A stretch of 35,313 bases of DNA. It comes from Deinococcus cellulosilyticus NBRC 106333 = KACC 11606 (GTDB lineage: Bacteria; Deinococcota; Deinococci; Deinococcales; Deinococcaceae). Below the pieces are notes generated by a model. The model was not told where the DNA came from and searched no databases. It saw only the letters and a program-made list of their open reading frames with translations. Shown here one piece after another: positions 14,034 to 22,420 of this stretch; positions within the stretch are counted from its first letter, which is position 1, and each line of letters starts with the position of its first letter. A program made the position numbers and the translations under genes. Location of the stretch: NCBI RefSeq assembly GCF_007990775.1, contig NZ_BJXB01000040.1:1-35313 (forward strand), in the 5' to 3' direction.

Positions 14034-14573
14034 TTACGCTCCCACCAGTTCACGCACGCGCAGGCCGACAGATTTGCGCAGCACATTGAGGCAGTCCTCG
14101 ATGCTGTTCAGGTCGGTGCGCAGGTGGATGTCAGGGTTCTCGGGGGCTTCGTAGGGGTCACTCACACCGGTGAAGTGGGGAATCTCACCAGCGAGGGCAC
14201 GCTTGTACAGGCCCTTCACGTCGCGGGAGGCCACCACATCGAGGGGAGCGTCCACGAAGATTTCTTTTCCATTGGGGAGACCCTTCACCACTTCGGTGCG
14301 GGTGTCGCGGTAAGGACTGATGGCGCTCACCAGCACGGTCACCCCGTGTTTGGCGAGCAAACCCGCCACAAAGCCGATGCGCTTCACGTTGGTGTCGCGA
14401 TCTTCTTTGGTGAAGCTCAGGCCCTTGGAGAGGTTTTCGCGAACGGCGTCACCATCCAGGACTTCCACGGAACGACCAGCAGCTTCGAGTTCTTTTGCAA
14501 GGGCGTAGACGAGAGTGCTTTTTCCTGCTCCACTCAAACCGGTGAACCACAGAACCTGTCCCTGGGTGCTCAT
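14034..14573 (-). CDS. cysC: Adenylylsulfate (APS) kinase
   Basis: 179 residues, normal length. P-loop GLSGAGKST (12-20), then EVLDGDAVRENLSKGLSFTKEDRDTNVKRIGFVA and SPYRDTR, the recognised APS-kinase blocks. It phosphorylates APS to PAPS. The ATG overlaps the sir stop as ATGA, indicating translational coupling. Its presence next to a 4Fe-4S CysH suggests either that the reductase uses PAPS as well, or that PAPS is also needed for sulfation. Confidence 0.96.
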   Translation of the reverse strand: MSTQGQVLWFTGLSGAGKSTLVYALAKELEAAGRSVEVLDGDAVRENLSKGLSFTKEDRDTNVKRIGFVAGLLAKHGVTVLVSAISPYRDTRTEVVKGLPNGKEIFVDAPLDVVASRDVKGLYKRALAGEIPHFTGVSDPYEAPENPDIHLRTDLNSIEDCLNVLRKSVGLRVRELVGA

Positions 14574-16159
14574 GCCACTACCTCCGCTAACACGTTGTCT
14601 GGTAAGAAGGGCTCAGTGCCGACACGATCCACAAACTGCACGAAAGACTCATTGGGGGCTTTGTTTTGCTTGAAGTAGTTCAGCACACGCTCGGTGTAGA
14701 TGTGGAGCTGTTCGGTGGGAACGCGGCCTTTGAGTTTGATGCCGGTGCGCTGGGCTTCACCCAGAGAACCTGCAAGGTGCACCTGGAAGACTTCCTGTCC
14801 GCTGAAGTTGGAACCCATGAAGCCGAGGTCAGCCACCTGATAACGGGTGCAGGCGTTGGAGCATCCGGTCAGGTTGATGGTGATGGGCACATCGAGGTCC
14901 AGGAATTTGGGTTCCAGGTAATCGATGGCTGCTGCGGTTCTGGCTTTGGTTTCGGTGAGGGCCAGACGGCAGAACTGGGTTCCGGTGCAGGCGATGGTGG
15001 TGGCCCGCAGGGTCAGGTTGGGTGCGAGGTCCAGCTGACGCAGTTCCTCAATGGCCTGATCAATGAATTCAGGTTTGATGTGGGGAACCAGCAGGTTCTG
15101 GTAAGGGGTGGTGCGGATCTCGTCAGCACCGTATTTTTCAGCGATGTCGGCAAGCAGACGGGCCTTGGCAGGGGTGATGCGGCCCACGGTGGTGGCAACC
15201 CCGATGTAGTAGTTGCCGTCTTTCTGCTTCTGCACGCCCACGAAGTCCACGCCGCCGAAACGGGCCACAGGTGCGGCAGGTCCGTCGGTGAACTTGCGTC
15301 CGAGGTACTCGGTTTCCACGATCTCGCGGAAGCGCTCGGCTCCAATGTCCTGGATCAGGTACTTCAGGCGGCTCTTTTTGCGGTTCTGGCGGAAACCGTG
15401 GTCCCGGTAAGCGCGGGTGATGGCGATGGCCACTTCCAGCACCTCTTCGGGCTTGATGAACACCCCGAGGCGCTTGGCGAGGTGGGCCTGTGCGCCCAGT
15501 CCACCACCAACCCAGACGTCAAAACCGACTTCTCCGTTCACTTTGTGGGCCAGGAAGCCCAGGTCATTGATGAGGTGAATCCCTTCCTGCTCGGGGAGTC
15601 CGGTGATGGACACCTTGTACTTTCGGGGCAGGTCCTGGAACTCGGGGTTGCCAGAGAAGTAGTGGTGCAGCTCATTGGCAAGGTCGTTCACGTCGATGAC
15701 TTCGCGGGCGTCCAGACCTGCAACAGGGCTGGAGATCACAGCACGCACGGTGTCACCGCAGGCCCCCTTGGCGGTCAGGCCAACAGCGTCCAGACGGTTG
15801 TAGATGTCGGGAACGTCTTGAATGGTCAGCCAGTGGAACTGGAAAGCCTGACGGTCGGTGACGTCCAGAAAGTCACGGCCATAGTCTTCAGCGATGCCGG
15901 CAATGGTGCGGAGGGTGTTGCCATTTACGGCACCTTTTTGAATTTTGACGCGCATCATCAGGTATCCATCTTCCTGAGGACGTTGCGGATAAATGCCGTG
16001 CCATTTCATGAGGTCGACCAGGTCTGCGGGGATACCGTGGTATCCCACTTTGGCCCACTCGTGCATGTAGCCGAGCACAACCTCGAAAGGGGGGTGTTGT
16101 TTTTTCAGTTCTTCGATGTTTGCTGCCACTTTTGCTGCCTCCACGCTCGGGGTCGTCAT
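14570..16159 (-). CDS. Ferredoxin-dependent sulfite (nitrite) reductase
   Basis: 529 residues with the repeated NirA/Sir architecture: two ferredoxin-like half-domains and two sirohaem half-domains. The sirohaem/4Fe-4S cysteines are Cys391 and Cys397 (CTGTQFC) and Cys433 and Cys437 (GCSNAC). Nitrite and sulfite reductases of this family look alike; the operon with cysC, cysH and sat makes sulfite to sulfide the likely reaction. First gene of the operon. The upstream DNA is AT-rich with possible -10 TACAAT about 21 nt before the ATG; AGGGG abuts the ATG too closely to be a normal SD, so the start mechanism is unclear. Confidence 0.9.
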   Translation of the reverse strand: MTTPSVEAAKVAANIEELKKQHPPFEVVLGYMHEWAKVGYHGIPADLVDLMKWHGIYPQRPQEDGYLMMRVKIQKGAVNGNTLRTIAGIAEDYGRDFLDVTDRQAFQFHWLTIQDVPDIYNRLDAVGLTAKGACGDTVRAVISSPVAGLDAREVIDVNDLANELHHYFSGNPEFQDLPRKYKVSITGLPEQEGIHLINDLGFLAHKVNGEVGFDVWVGGGLGAQAHLAKRLGVFIKPEEVLEVAIAITRAYRDHGFRQNRKKSRLKYLIQDIGAERFREIVETEYLGRKFTDGPAAPVARFGGVDFVGVQKQKDGNYYIGVATTVGRITPAKARLLADIAEKYGADEIRTTPYQNLLVPHIKPEFIDQAIEELRQLDLAPNLTLRATTIACTGTQFCRLALTETKARTAAAIDYLEPKFLDLDVPITINLTGCSNACTRYQVADLGFMGSNFSGQEVFQVHLAGSLGEAQRTGIKLKGRVPTEQLHIYTERVLNYFKQNKAPNESFVQFVDRVGTEPFLPDNVLAEVVA

Positions 16160-16761
16160 CCCCTATAGTTGAGTAAAATTGTAATGTATATTAAATGATA
16201 TTTTTTGTAACTTTGTCTAGACCCGTATCACAATTGTCCAGAAAAATTGCCATAAGATATTTGAGTTTCCATTCTCAAGACCCATCATAAGACACAAAGT
16301 GTATTTTTCTTCTGTCCTGGAGATGTTTTTTCACGGGACATCGTGCACCAATTGATTTTTAGACCGGATTTAGACAACCTAGGCAAAATGGCCTATGGGA
16401 TGGCTCTTTCTGGGATCAAGCTTCAGCAGACAAACCGTTATGCCCCGCATGGAGGGCAGGTACAGTTCCTTCAATCCGTCAACATCTGGTAAAAAGAAAC
16501 CTCCGAAAAGACCTTGCTCTTCGCAGTTTTTCTGTCTGTTCTGCTCATGGCCTGATTCCCCACAACAAAATACAGATCTTGTAGATTGATGCTGGTTGGC
16601 CAGGAGCAGTGCAGGTCAGCCCACCTTTTCTTTCAAACCTTCAAACAAAAGAACAACACCAGAGGATCTTCTGGACCAGTGATCTGCTTCTGGGTTCTGC
16701 AAGTCTGAAGCATTGAGCCATTCCAGGCAGCTGCTTTTTAAGTCTTAATTGATCTGTCCCA
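16160..16761. other. AT-rich intergenic region without recognised gene
   Basis: About 600 nt. The first 180 nt are strikingly AT-rich and presumably hold the sir operon promoter. Two separated inverted 7-mers, TTGTCTA near 16212 and TAGACAA near 16369, could be regulator half-sites. A plus-strand frame of about 75 codons ends near 16490 but has no good start, SD or family resemblance. A hairpin (AAGTC/GACTT plus TTGAT/ATCAA, 16740-16772) overlaps the stop of the next minus-strand gene. I see no riboswitch fold that I can name. Confidence 0.5.
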
Positions 16762-17064
16762 TCAACTGACTTTGACGGGTTCGAAAGGAAGGTTCCAGTC
16801 ATGCTGACGCACATACTTGCCGTCATGCACGCTGTACTCTCCCCACAACATGAGGTCCCGGCAGTCTGTGAGACCCAGTTGGAGTGCCTGTTGCAGCACC
16901 CCCAGATCTCCTCTTGCCACGAACACCGCACATCTGAGCTGTCTGGGAGAGAAGAAGCAAAAGGAATCGGTCCCCAGAGCTTTCTCAATCAGAGAAAGGG
17001 CCTGTGTTGCCTGTGCCTGAAAGTCCTGCTCGATCCGGTTCAGGATGTCCTCTGGAATGGCCAT
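16762..17064 (-). CDS. Hypothetical protein, 100 aa, leaderless
   Basis: Family not recognised. The first half is helical (IPEDILNRIEQDFQAQATQALSLI), the second strand-rich with two Cys (QLRCAVFVARGD, TDCRDLMLWGEY). No signal peptide. -10 TACAAT (17076-17071) stands 6 nt before the ATG and there is no SD, fitting a leaderless transcript. It is divergent from the U32 gene, about 170 nt away. Confidence 0.65.
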   Translation of the reverse strand: MAIPEDILNRIEQDFQAQATQALSLIEKALGTDSFCFFSPRQLRCAVFVARGDLGVLQQALQLGLTDCRDLMLWGEYSVHDGKYVRQHDWNLPFEPVKVS

Positions 17065-17233
17065 GAGGCCATTGTAATCTGAAAATCACAGGACATGGGA
17101 GGTCAAAATTCTGGATCAGGTTCAGATTTGGAAATGCTTCCAGGGAGCAGGACACCAGCTGCGCGTGCGACAGAAGGAGAGACCGTGATCCTCTCACACT
17201 TCCCTTTTCTAAAACCCGCTATTCTGGAGTGTT

Positions 17234-19729
17234 ATGAGTCGCACCCCCCGCAAGCCTGAGTTGATGAGTCCTGCCGGTTACTGGCCGGAAATGCGTGCCG
17301 CCGTAGAAGCTGGTGCAGATGCAGTTTTTTTCGGCATGAAGCACTTTACCGCCCGAGCCAAGGTGGGTTTTGAAGTCCCTGAACTTCCTGATGTCATGCG
17401 TTTCCTGCATGAACGGGGTGTGCGGGGATTTCTGACTTTCAACACGCTGGTGTTTGACCGGGAAATCCACATGGCTGCAAAAGCCATCGAGGACATCGCC
17501 CGGGCGGGTGTCGATGCCATCATCGTGCAGGATCTGGGCATCGCCCGACTGGCCCGCGAAATTGCACCAGAGCTGGAGGTGCACGGGTCCACCCAGATGA
17601 GCATCACCAGCAAGGAAGGGGCAGAACTGGCTTACCGGTTTGGAGCCAACCGGGTGGTGCTGGGTCGGGAACTGAGCCTCAGGGACATTGAGCGCATTGC
17701 CAGCAGCACGGACATTGAACTCGAGGTGTTTGTGCACGGGGCGCTGTGCGTGTCCTACTCGGGCCAGTGCTTTTCCAGCGAAGCCTGGGGCGGACGCAGT
17801 GCCAACCGGGGCCAGTGTGCGCAGGCCTGCCGCTTGCCTTACGACCTGATCGTGGATGGGCAGTACCGCAACCTGGAAGAAGCACGTTACCTGCTCTCCC
17901 CTGGCGATCTTTACGCCCTCCATCAGGTACCCGAACTCATGCGCATCGGGGTGGACTGCTTCAAGATTGAAGGCCGTTATAAGGGTCCAGAATACGTGGC
18001 CATCACCACCCAGGCCTACCGCAAAGCCATCGACGAAACCTGGGAAATGGGCAGCTTTCACATCACGCCAGAAGAAGAAAGAGACATCGAACAGGTGTAC
18101 TCACGGGGTCTGGGTCCCTGGTTCATGCAGGGCACCAACCACCGTCAGGTGGTGAGAGGCCGGGCTCCTCGCCACCGTGGGGTCAAACTTGGCGAGGTCA
18201 CCGAAGTTGGGCGGGGATTTGTCCGGGTCAAATGCGCTTTTGAACCCAAGCCCGGAGAGGGTCTGGTCTTTGATGCCGCCCACCGCCGCAGCCCTGAACT
18301 GAAAGAGGAAGGGGGCAACATCTATGAGGTCTCCCCTGTCAAAAAAGGCGTGTATGAGCTGCGTTTTGGGAATGGTCAGATTGATTTTTCCAGAATTGCC
18401 GCTGGAGACTGGGTGTGGCGCAGCAGCGACCCCACCCTCCAGAAAAAACTGAAACCGCTGACCGAGGCCAGCAAGCCTGTCTACACCCGTCCAGTGAACT
18501 TTGAAGTTTATGCCCGGGCAGGTGAACCCATGACCCTGGTGGCAATGGACACCGAAGGCCACAGTGTGGTGGCCGTGTCAGAGGGTCCTGTCCAGCTTGC
18601 CCAGAACCGTGCCCTGACTTCAGAGAGCCTGCAAGCACAGCTGGGCAAACTGGGAGGCACCCCTTTCCATCTGGCAGACTTCCATGCAGATCTGCAAGAA
18701 GGCCTTTTCATGCCTCTGGGAGAACTGAACACCCTGAGGCGTCAGGCGGTAGATGACCTGCTGGCCCTGCGAGGTGAATTGCCGCAGCGCAACGTCAAGG
18801 CGGCAATTCACCTGGGAGGATTTCAGTCTCACAGTGCAGGTCAGAACGCTCCAGCAGAGCCACAACTTCACCTGCTGGTCCGCACCCCCGAACAACTCGA
18901 AGCGGCCATTGAGATGCAACCTGCATCCATCACCCTGGACTATCTGGAGCTGTATGGCCTGAAACCCAGCGTGCAGAACGTCAAGGAGGCAGGCATTCGC
19001 GTCAGGGTGGCCAGTCCCAGAATCCTCAAACCCACCGAACAGAACATCCAGAAATTCCTGCTGTCTCTGGACTGTGAAATCCTGGTGCGTTCAGGAGGGC
19101 TGCTCGAAGGCCTGCTGCAGGTGGAAAATCGTCCTGCACTCATCGGAGATTTCAGCCTGAACACGGCCAATGTCCTCACCGCTGACACCTACCTGGAACT
19201 CGGGGTGGATGTGGTCACCCCCACCCATGACCTGAATGCCCTGCAAATTGAAGAACTTGCCGAAAACATCGGTGGGGACCGCATCGAGGTGATTGCCTAC
19301 CAGCACCTGCCCGTGTTCCACACCGAGCACTGCGTTTTCTGCCGTTTCCTCAGCGAGGGAACGGACTACACCAATTGCGGTCACCCCTGTGAATCGCACA
19401 AGGTGGCCCTGAAAGACAAACGGGGCCTCATGCACCCCGTGATGGCTGATGTCGGTTGCCGCAACACCGTTTTCGGAGCCGAAGCCCAGAGCGCCACCAA
19501 ACACCTGACAGGCTGGCTGGAAAGTGGCATCCAGAACTTCCGTCTGGAATTTGTGCATGAAAGTGCAGCAGAAGTCCGTCAGGTCACCCTGGCCTACCAG
19601 AGTTTCCTGTCAGGTCAAATGGGTGTGATGGAGCTGGAATCCCGCCTGCAGGAGCTCACCTCCCAGGGCATCACCGAAGGCAGCCTGTTTGTGCCCCATG
19701 ATTTCGAGAACCTGACCCAGTTGATGTGA
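17234..19729 (+). CDS. Peptidase U32 family protein, RlhA-like (23S rRNA C2501 hydroxylation)
   Basis: 831 residues, the long U32 form. The TIM-barrel-like U32 domain fills the first half (KPELMSPAGYWPEMRAAVEAGADAVFFG, ELEVFVHGALCVSYSGQC, CFKIEGRYKGPEYVA); Cys172, Cys179, Cys195 and Cys199 fit the conserved cysteine cluster. A long C-terminal extension follows, with another conserved Cys group (HCVFCRFL, YTNCGHPCE). In E. coli the long U32 protein RlhA makes 5-hydroxycytidine at 23S C2501, and Deinococcus 23S rRNA is known to be modified there, so RlhA function is likely; the shorter members hydroxylate tRNA. GGAG lies 4 nt before the ATG. Monocistronic. Confidence 0.87.
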   Translation: MSRTPRKPELMSPAGYWPEMRAAVEAGADAVFFGMKHFTARAKVGFEVPELPDVMRFLHERGVRGFLTFNTLVFDREIHMAAKAIEDIARAGVDAIIVQDLGIARLAREIAPELEVHGSTQMSITSKEGAELAYRFGANRVVLGRELSLRDIERIASSTDIELEVFVHGALCVSYSGQCFSSEAWGGRSANRGQCAQACRLPYDLIVDGQYRNLEEARYLLSPGDLYALHQVPELMRIGVDCFKIEGRYKGPEYVAITTQAYRKAIDETWEMGSFHITPEEERDIEQVYSRGLGPWFMQGTNHRQVVRGRAPRHRGVKLGEVTEVGRGFVRVKCAFEPKPGEGLVFDAAHRRSPELKEEGGNIYEVSPVKKGVYELRFGNGQIDFSRIAAGDWVWRSSDPTLQKKLKPLTEASKPVYTRPVNFEVYARAGEPMTLVAMDTEGHSVVAVSEGPVQLAQNRALTSESLQAQLGKLGGTPFHLADFHADLQEGLFMPLGELNTLRRQAVDDLLALRGELPQRNVKAAIHLGGFQSHSAGQNAPAEPQLHLLVRTPEQLEAAIEMQPASITLDYLELYGLKPSVQNVKEAGIRVRVASPRILKPTEQNIQKFLLSLDCEILVRSGGLLEGLLQVENRPALIGDFSLNTANVLTADTYLELGVDVVTPTHDLNALQIEELAENIGGDRIEVIAYQHLPVFHTEHCVFCRFLSEGTDYTNCGHPCESHKVALKDKRGLMHPVMADVGCRNTVFGAEAQSATKHLTGWLESGIQNFRLEFVHESAAEVRQVTLAYQSFLSGQMGVMELESRLQELTSQGITEGSLFVPHDFENLTQLM

Positions 19730-19747
19730 TTCAACTCAAAAACCACA

Positions 19748-19770
19748 GGGGTGAGCCATCGGCCCACCCC
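19748..19770. repeat. GTAGGGGYG palindromic repeat, copy 3 (convergent junction hairpin)
   Basis: GGGGTGAGCC ATC GGCCCACCCC forms a 10-bp stem with one A-C mismatch. It equals the reverse complement of copy 2 at nearly all positions (GGGTGAGCC N3 GGCCCACCC). It lies between the U32 stop and the metalloprotease stop and lacks a T-run on the plus strand. Confidence 0.6.
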
Positions 19771-19814
19771 CTCGTTTGCATTTGTTTGCAGGCGTCAGAA
19801 ATGCTGGTCTGTGC

Positions 19815-20861
19815 TCAGGGCTGCATCCCTCTGGCCAGGAAGGCGTTTTTCACGGCTGTGGCTGCTGTGGTTCCGTACATGCTCTGTGCGGTATCCACGG
19901 TGGCTTTTGCTGCAGCATTGAAGCTGGTGTCTGGTGCAAATTTGAACTGGGCGTTGATGATCACCCGGTCTGCCTTGTAAGCTCCCAGCGCTTTGCGGAT
20001 GTCAAACAGGGCTCTCGACCAGATTTCTCCATCTGCGTGGACCTGCCCCACCTGGTCTGCAATGGTTTTGTTTTTGTCGGTGCGCCTCAGGCAGTGTGGG
20101 GCGTTGGTGTAACTGACGCTGTCCCAGTCGGCAATGCAGGCCAGGTCTGCTTTGATGGGAGCACCATATTTTTTCGCCACCGCTTCACCCACGGTGAGGG
20201 CCAGATAGTCCCCGAAGGCCTCACCAATGGCGCCTGCTTCCAGTGAACTGCCAAAACCGGTGACCTGGGCGTCATGCACGGCATGTCCATATTCGTGGAC
20301 GATCACTTCTCCGTCTTCTGCATCGTCGACACCACCTTTACCAAGGCGAATCTCGTCTTTGGTGTCGATGCTGTAGGAGTTGTCCTGTCCCCACTGGTTG
20401 ATGCGCACATCCTGCGACTCCATGTTGACGGGAGGGAGTTCCCCGGTTCCAAAGCCCAGGCTTTGAATGTATTTTTGCGCTTCGGTGATCCAGAAATAGG
20501 CCATCACCTGTTCAAACTGGTCGCTGCTGCGGGTGTAATTCAGGGGTGCAGAAGTCACCTGCACGGGTTTCCCTGTTTCACTGCGCACAGTGGCCCACTT
20601 GCCCTGCAGGGTTCCGCTGCCATCAAGGTCGGTCAGGACCACTTTGTAATATGCACTGGAGGGGACGGCACTGTCTGCGTCTTTGCTGTCCTGAAGGGTC
20701 TGGTCTCCAGTGGTCTGCACCGGGTTGGGCAAAAACACCTGCGCGTTGGCAGTGGCAGGACCACCAGCCAGCTTCTGGGAAGTGAACCCGGTCTGATTCT
20801 GGGTGCTGTTGCAAGCGGACAGCAGCAGGGCACAGGCCATCATGGTGTAGCGTCTGGTCAT
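19815..20861 (-). CDS. Lipoprotein zinc metalloprotease, fungalysin (M36)-like
   Basis: 348 residues. A lipoprotein signal peptide with lipobox LLSAC (lipid on Cys17) means it is membrane-anchored outside the cytoplasm. The zinc site is HEYGH (His189, Glu190, His193) with a third ligand Glu214 in GAIGEAFGDYLA, the gluzincin arrangement of fungalysin/thermolysin-type peptidases. A linker of about 100 residues precedes the catalytic domain; there is no long inhibitory propeptide as in typical secreted fungalysins. AAAAGGGG precedes the ATG. Probable promoter -10 TAAGAT (20909-20904) with 11-bp-spaced direct repeats at the -35, so an activator is likely. Confidence 0.85.
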   Translation of the reverse strand: MTRRYTMMACALLLSACNSTQNQTGFTSQKLAGGPATANAQVFLPNPVQTTGDQTLQDSKDADSAVPSSAYYKVVLTDLDGSGTLQGKWATVRSETGKPVQVTSAPLNYTRSSDQFEQVMAYFWITEAQKYIQSLGFGTGELPPVNMESQDVRINQWGQDNSYSIDTKDEIRLGKGGVDDAEDGEVIVHEYGHAVHDAQVTGFGSSLEAGAIGEAFGDYLALTVGEAVAKKYGAPIKADLACIADWDSVSYTNAPHCLRRTDKNKTIADQVGQVHADGEIWSRALFDIRKALGAYKADRVIINAQFKFAPDTSFNAAAKATVDTAQSMYGTTAATAVKNAFLARGMQP

Positions 20862-20917
20862 GAGAAACCCCTTTTGAGCGAAGTGTTGTGCTGAATTTGT
20901 GTGATCTTAACTTACCA

Positions 20918-20937
20918 TTCTGACCCGTTTCTGACCC
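20918..20937 (-). promoter_or_regulatory. Direct repeats at the metalloprotease promoter
   Basis: Two TTCTGACCC repeats (20918-20926 and 20929-20937), 11 bp apart, that is one helix turn, straddle the expected -35 of the gene starting at 20861; a weaker third copy follows. Direct repeats at this spacing are typical of OmpR/PhoB-type activators. Confidence 0.35.
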
Positions 20938-21026
20938 AGAACTGACGATGGGCTGAATCCACAACATAAGCATGTTGACTTACTTTGCTCTGCATCAGAA
21001 CAAAATGAGGCATCAGGAGACACCAC

Positions 21027-22004
21027 ATGAAACGCAAAATTGGCACACGGGAAGTCAGTGCCCTGGGCATGGGCTGCTGGGCCATTGGTGGAGAATGGTT
21101 CGCTGGAACACAACCTCTGGGCTGGGGCAAAGTGGACGATCAGGAATCCATCCGTGCCCTGCATGCAGCACTCGAGCTCGGCATCACCCTCTATGACACT
21201 GCAGACATTTACGGGTGTGGGCACAGCGAACGCATTCTGGGTGAAGCTTTTGGGGGCAGAGACGACATCTTCATTGCAACCAAGTTCGGCAATGTTCCCG
21301 ATGAGGCCACAAAACAGGTCCTGGGGGAGGACACCTCTCCTGAATACATCGTGCAAGCCTGCGAAGCGAGCCTGAAGCGCCTGAGGAGGGAGCACATCGA
21401 CCTCTACCAGCTTCACATCAACTTCCACGATCTGGACACCTCTTTCAGAATTGCAGAAACCCTGGAGCGCCTGGCCGAAGAAGGCAAGATCCGCGCTTTT
21501 GGCTGGAGCACCGATGATCCAGAGCGGGCAAAAGCCTGGAAACAGTACCCCCATTACCAGGCGGTTCAGCACTCCCTGAACGTCATGCAGTCCACCCCCG
21601 AGATGCTGAAAGTCTGTGAAGAGCTTGACCTTGCCAGCATCAACCGTGGACCCCTCGCCATGGGTCTACTCACCGGGAAATTCAGTGCAGGACATCAGCT
21701 GAGCGACACCGACATCCGGGCCAAGAGCCCTGACTGGATGGTGGCCTCGGGCTGGTTTGAGCACGGAAAACCAGGAAAGGCTTTTTTAAAACGGCTGGAA
21801 AGTGTAAGAGAAGTGCTGGCTTCAGATGGCCGGACCCTGGGCCAGGGGGCACTCGCCTGGATCTGGGCAACCAGTGAGAAAACCATCCCCATCCCTGGAT
21901 TCCGCACCGTGAAGCAGGTTCAGGAGAATGCTGGAGCCCTGCAATACGGTCCCCTGCGGGCAGAACAACTGCAGGAAGTTGAAAGGCTGCTGGGACGGGC
22001 CTGA
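21027..22004 (+). CDS. Aldo/keto reductase
   Basis: 325 residues of the NAD(P)H-dependent AKR family, TIM barrel. The catalytic tetrad is visible: Asp57 (YDTAD), Tyr62 (IYGCGHSE), Lys86 (IATKFG) and His130 (LYQLH). The C-terminal half carries the cofactor block IPIPGFRTVKQVQENAGAL. Substrate unknown; the sequence resembles the YajO/Tas-like or general-stress group of AKRs. AGGAG precedes the ATG by 6 nt. Its stop is 1 nt from the stop of the convergent gene at 22006. Confidence 0.93.
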   Translation: MKRKIGTREVSALGMGCWAIGGEWFAGTQPLGWGKVDDQESIRALHAALELGITLYDTADIYGCGHSERILGEAFGGRDDIFIATKFGNVPDEATKQVLGEDTSPEYIVQACEASLKRLRREHIDLYQLHINFHDLDTSFRIAETLERLAEEGKIRAFGWSTDDPERAKAWKQYPHYQAVQHSLNVMQSTPEMLKVCEELDLASINRGPLAMGLLTGKFSAGHQLSDTDIRAKSPDWMVASGWFEHGKPGKAFLKRLESVREVLASDGRTLGQGALAWIWATSEKTIPIPGFRTVKQVQENAGALQYGPLRAEQLQEVERLLGRA

Positions 22005-22005
22005 T

Positions 22006-22356
22006 TCAGGACAGCAGTTTTCGAATGACCACGCCCTGCAGTTCCTCGGTGGACGTGCAGGCGTTGATCTCTTCTCTTGGGATCAACAGTTTCAACTGGC
22101 CTTTGTGGATCATGTACACGTTGGGCGCTTCCGTGCTGCCATATTTGCGGGTGAAGGTGTCCCTGCACAGGAAACGCGAAGGGAAAGGCAGGCTGGACAC
22201 AAAAGCACGCCACTGGGCATCCCGGCCCAGAATCCCGTGCGTCATGGCATACAACTTGCAGGGGTGCCTGTCTGGAACAAAAGCAGCCTGGCTCCAGGAG
22301 CCCAGGCGGCTCAGAAAACGGGCATCTGTGTTGTACACGAAGATCAGCCTCTCCAC
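22006..22356 (-). CDS. Small conserved protein, function unknown
   Basis: 116 residues beginning ERLIFVYNTDARFLSRLGSW after the start, then PDRHPCKLYAMTHGILG, WRAFVSSLPFPSRFLCRDTF and a C-terminal LIPREEINACTSTEEL. I recall a family of such about 120-residue proteins with the pattern 'YN(A/T)D ... C.L.A.T.G ... F..R' that has no proven role; some databases label it GTPase without a P-loop, and none is visible here. Start: GTG 22356 stands 7 nt after TACAGT (22369-22364), fitting leaderless transcription; GTG 22374 is the alternative. It may also be reached by readthrough from fbpC, 60 nt upstream. Confidence 0.7.
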   Translation of the reverse strand: MERLIFVYNTDARFLSRLGSWSQAAFVPDRHPCKLYAMTHGILGRDAQWRAFVSSLPFPSRFLCRDTFTRKYGSTEAPNVYMIHKGQLKLLIPREEINACTSTEELQGVVIRKLLS

Positions 22357-22391
22357 GTTTCCCACTGTAAGCACTGCCCGGCGGTTTTACA

Positions 22392-22420
22392 GTGACGGTT
22401 TTGTTGCCCGTATCCGTCAC
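22392..22420. repeat. 7-bp inverted repeat overlapping the fbpC stop
   Basis: GTGACGG (22392-22398) and CCGTCAC (22414-22420), 15-nt spacer. The fbpC stop (22417-22419) lies in one arm. No T-run; possible weak terminator or 3'-end stabiliser. Confidence 0.35.

Noticed and set aside
14570..16159. Calling the reductase a nitrite reductase
   Set aside because: Sequence alone does not separate the two, but the operon with sat, cysC and cysH and absence of nitrate genes favours sulfite.
14666..16168. Long plus-strand frame of 500 codons opposite sir
   Set aside because: Low-complexity Val/Gly/His-rich translation with no motif, exact antisense of a clear reductase; an artefact of biased codon use. 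The same holds for the long minus frames over 28715-30232, 30293-31333 and 33396-34721.
16160..16400. SAM or other riboswitch upstream of the sulfate operon
   Set aside because: I looked for the conserved SAM-I core and for cobalamin and glycine motifs on the minus strand and found none; only short AT-rich hairpins.
16263..16490. Open plus-strand frame of about 75 codons in the AT-rich gap
   Set aside because: No start with SD or leaderless -10, no resemblance to a known protein, and base composition typical of the non-coding surroundings.
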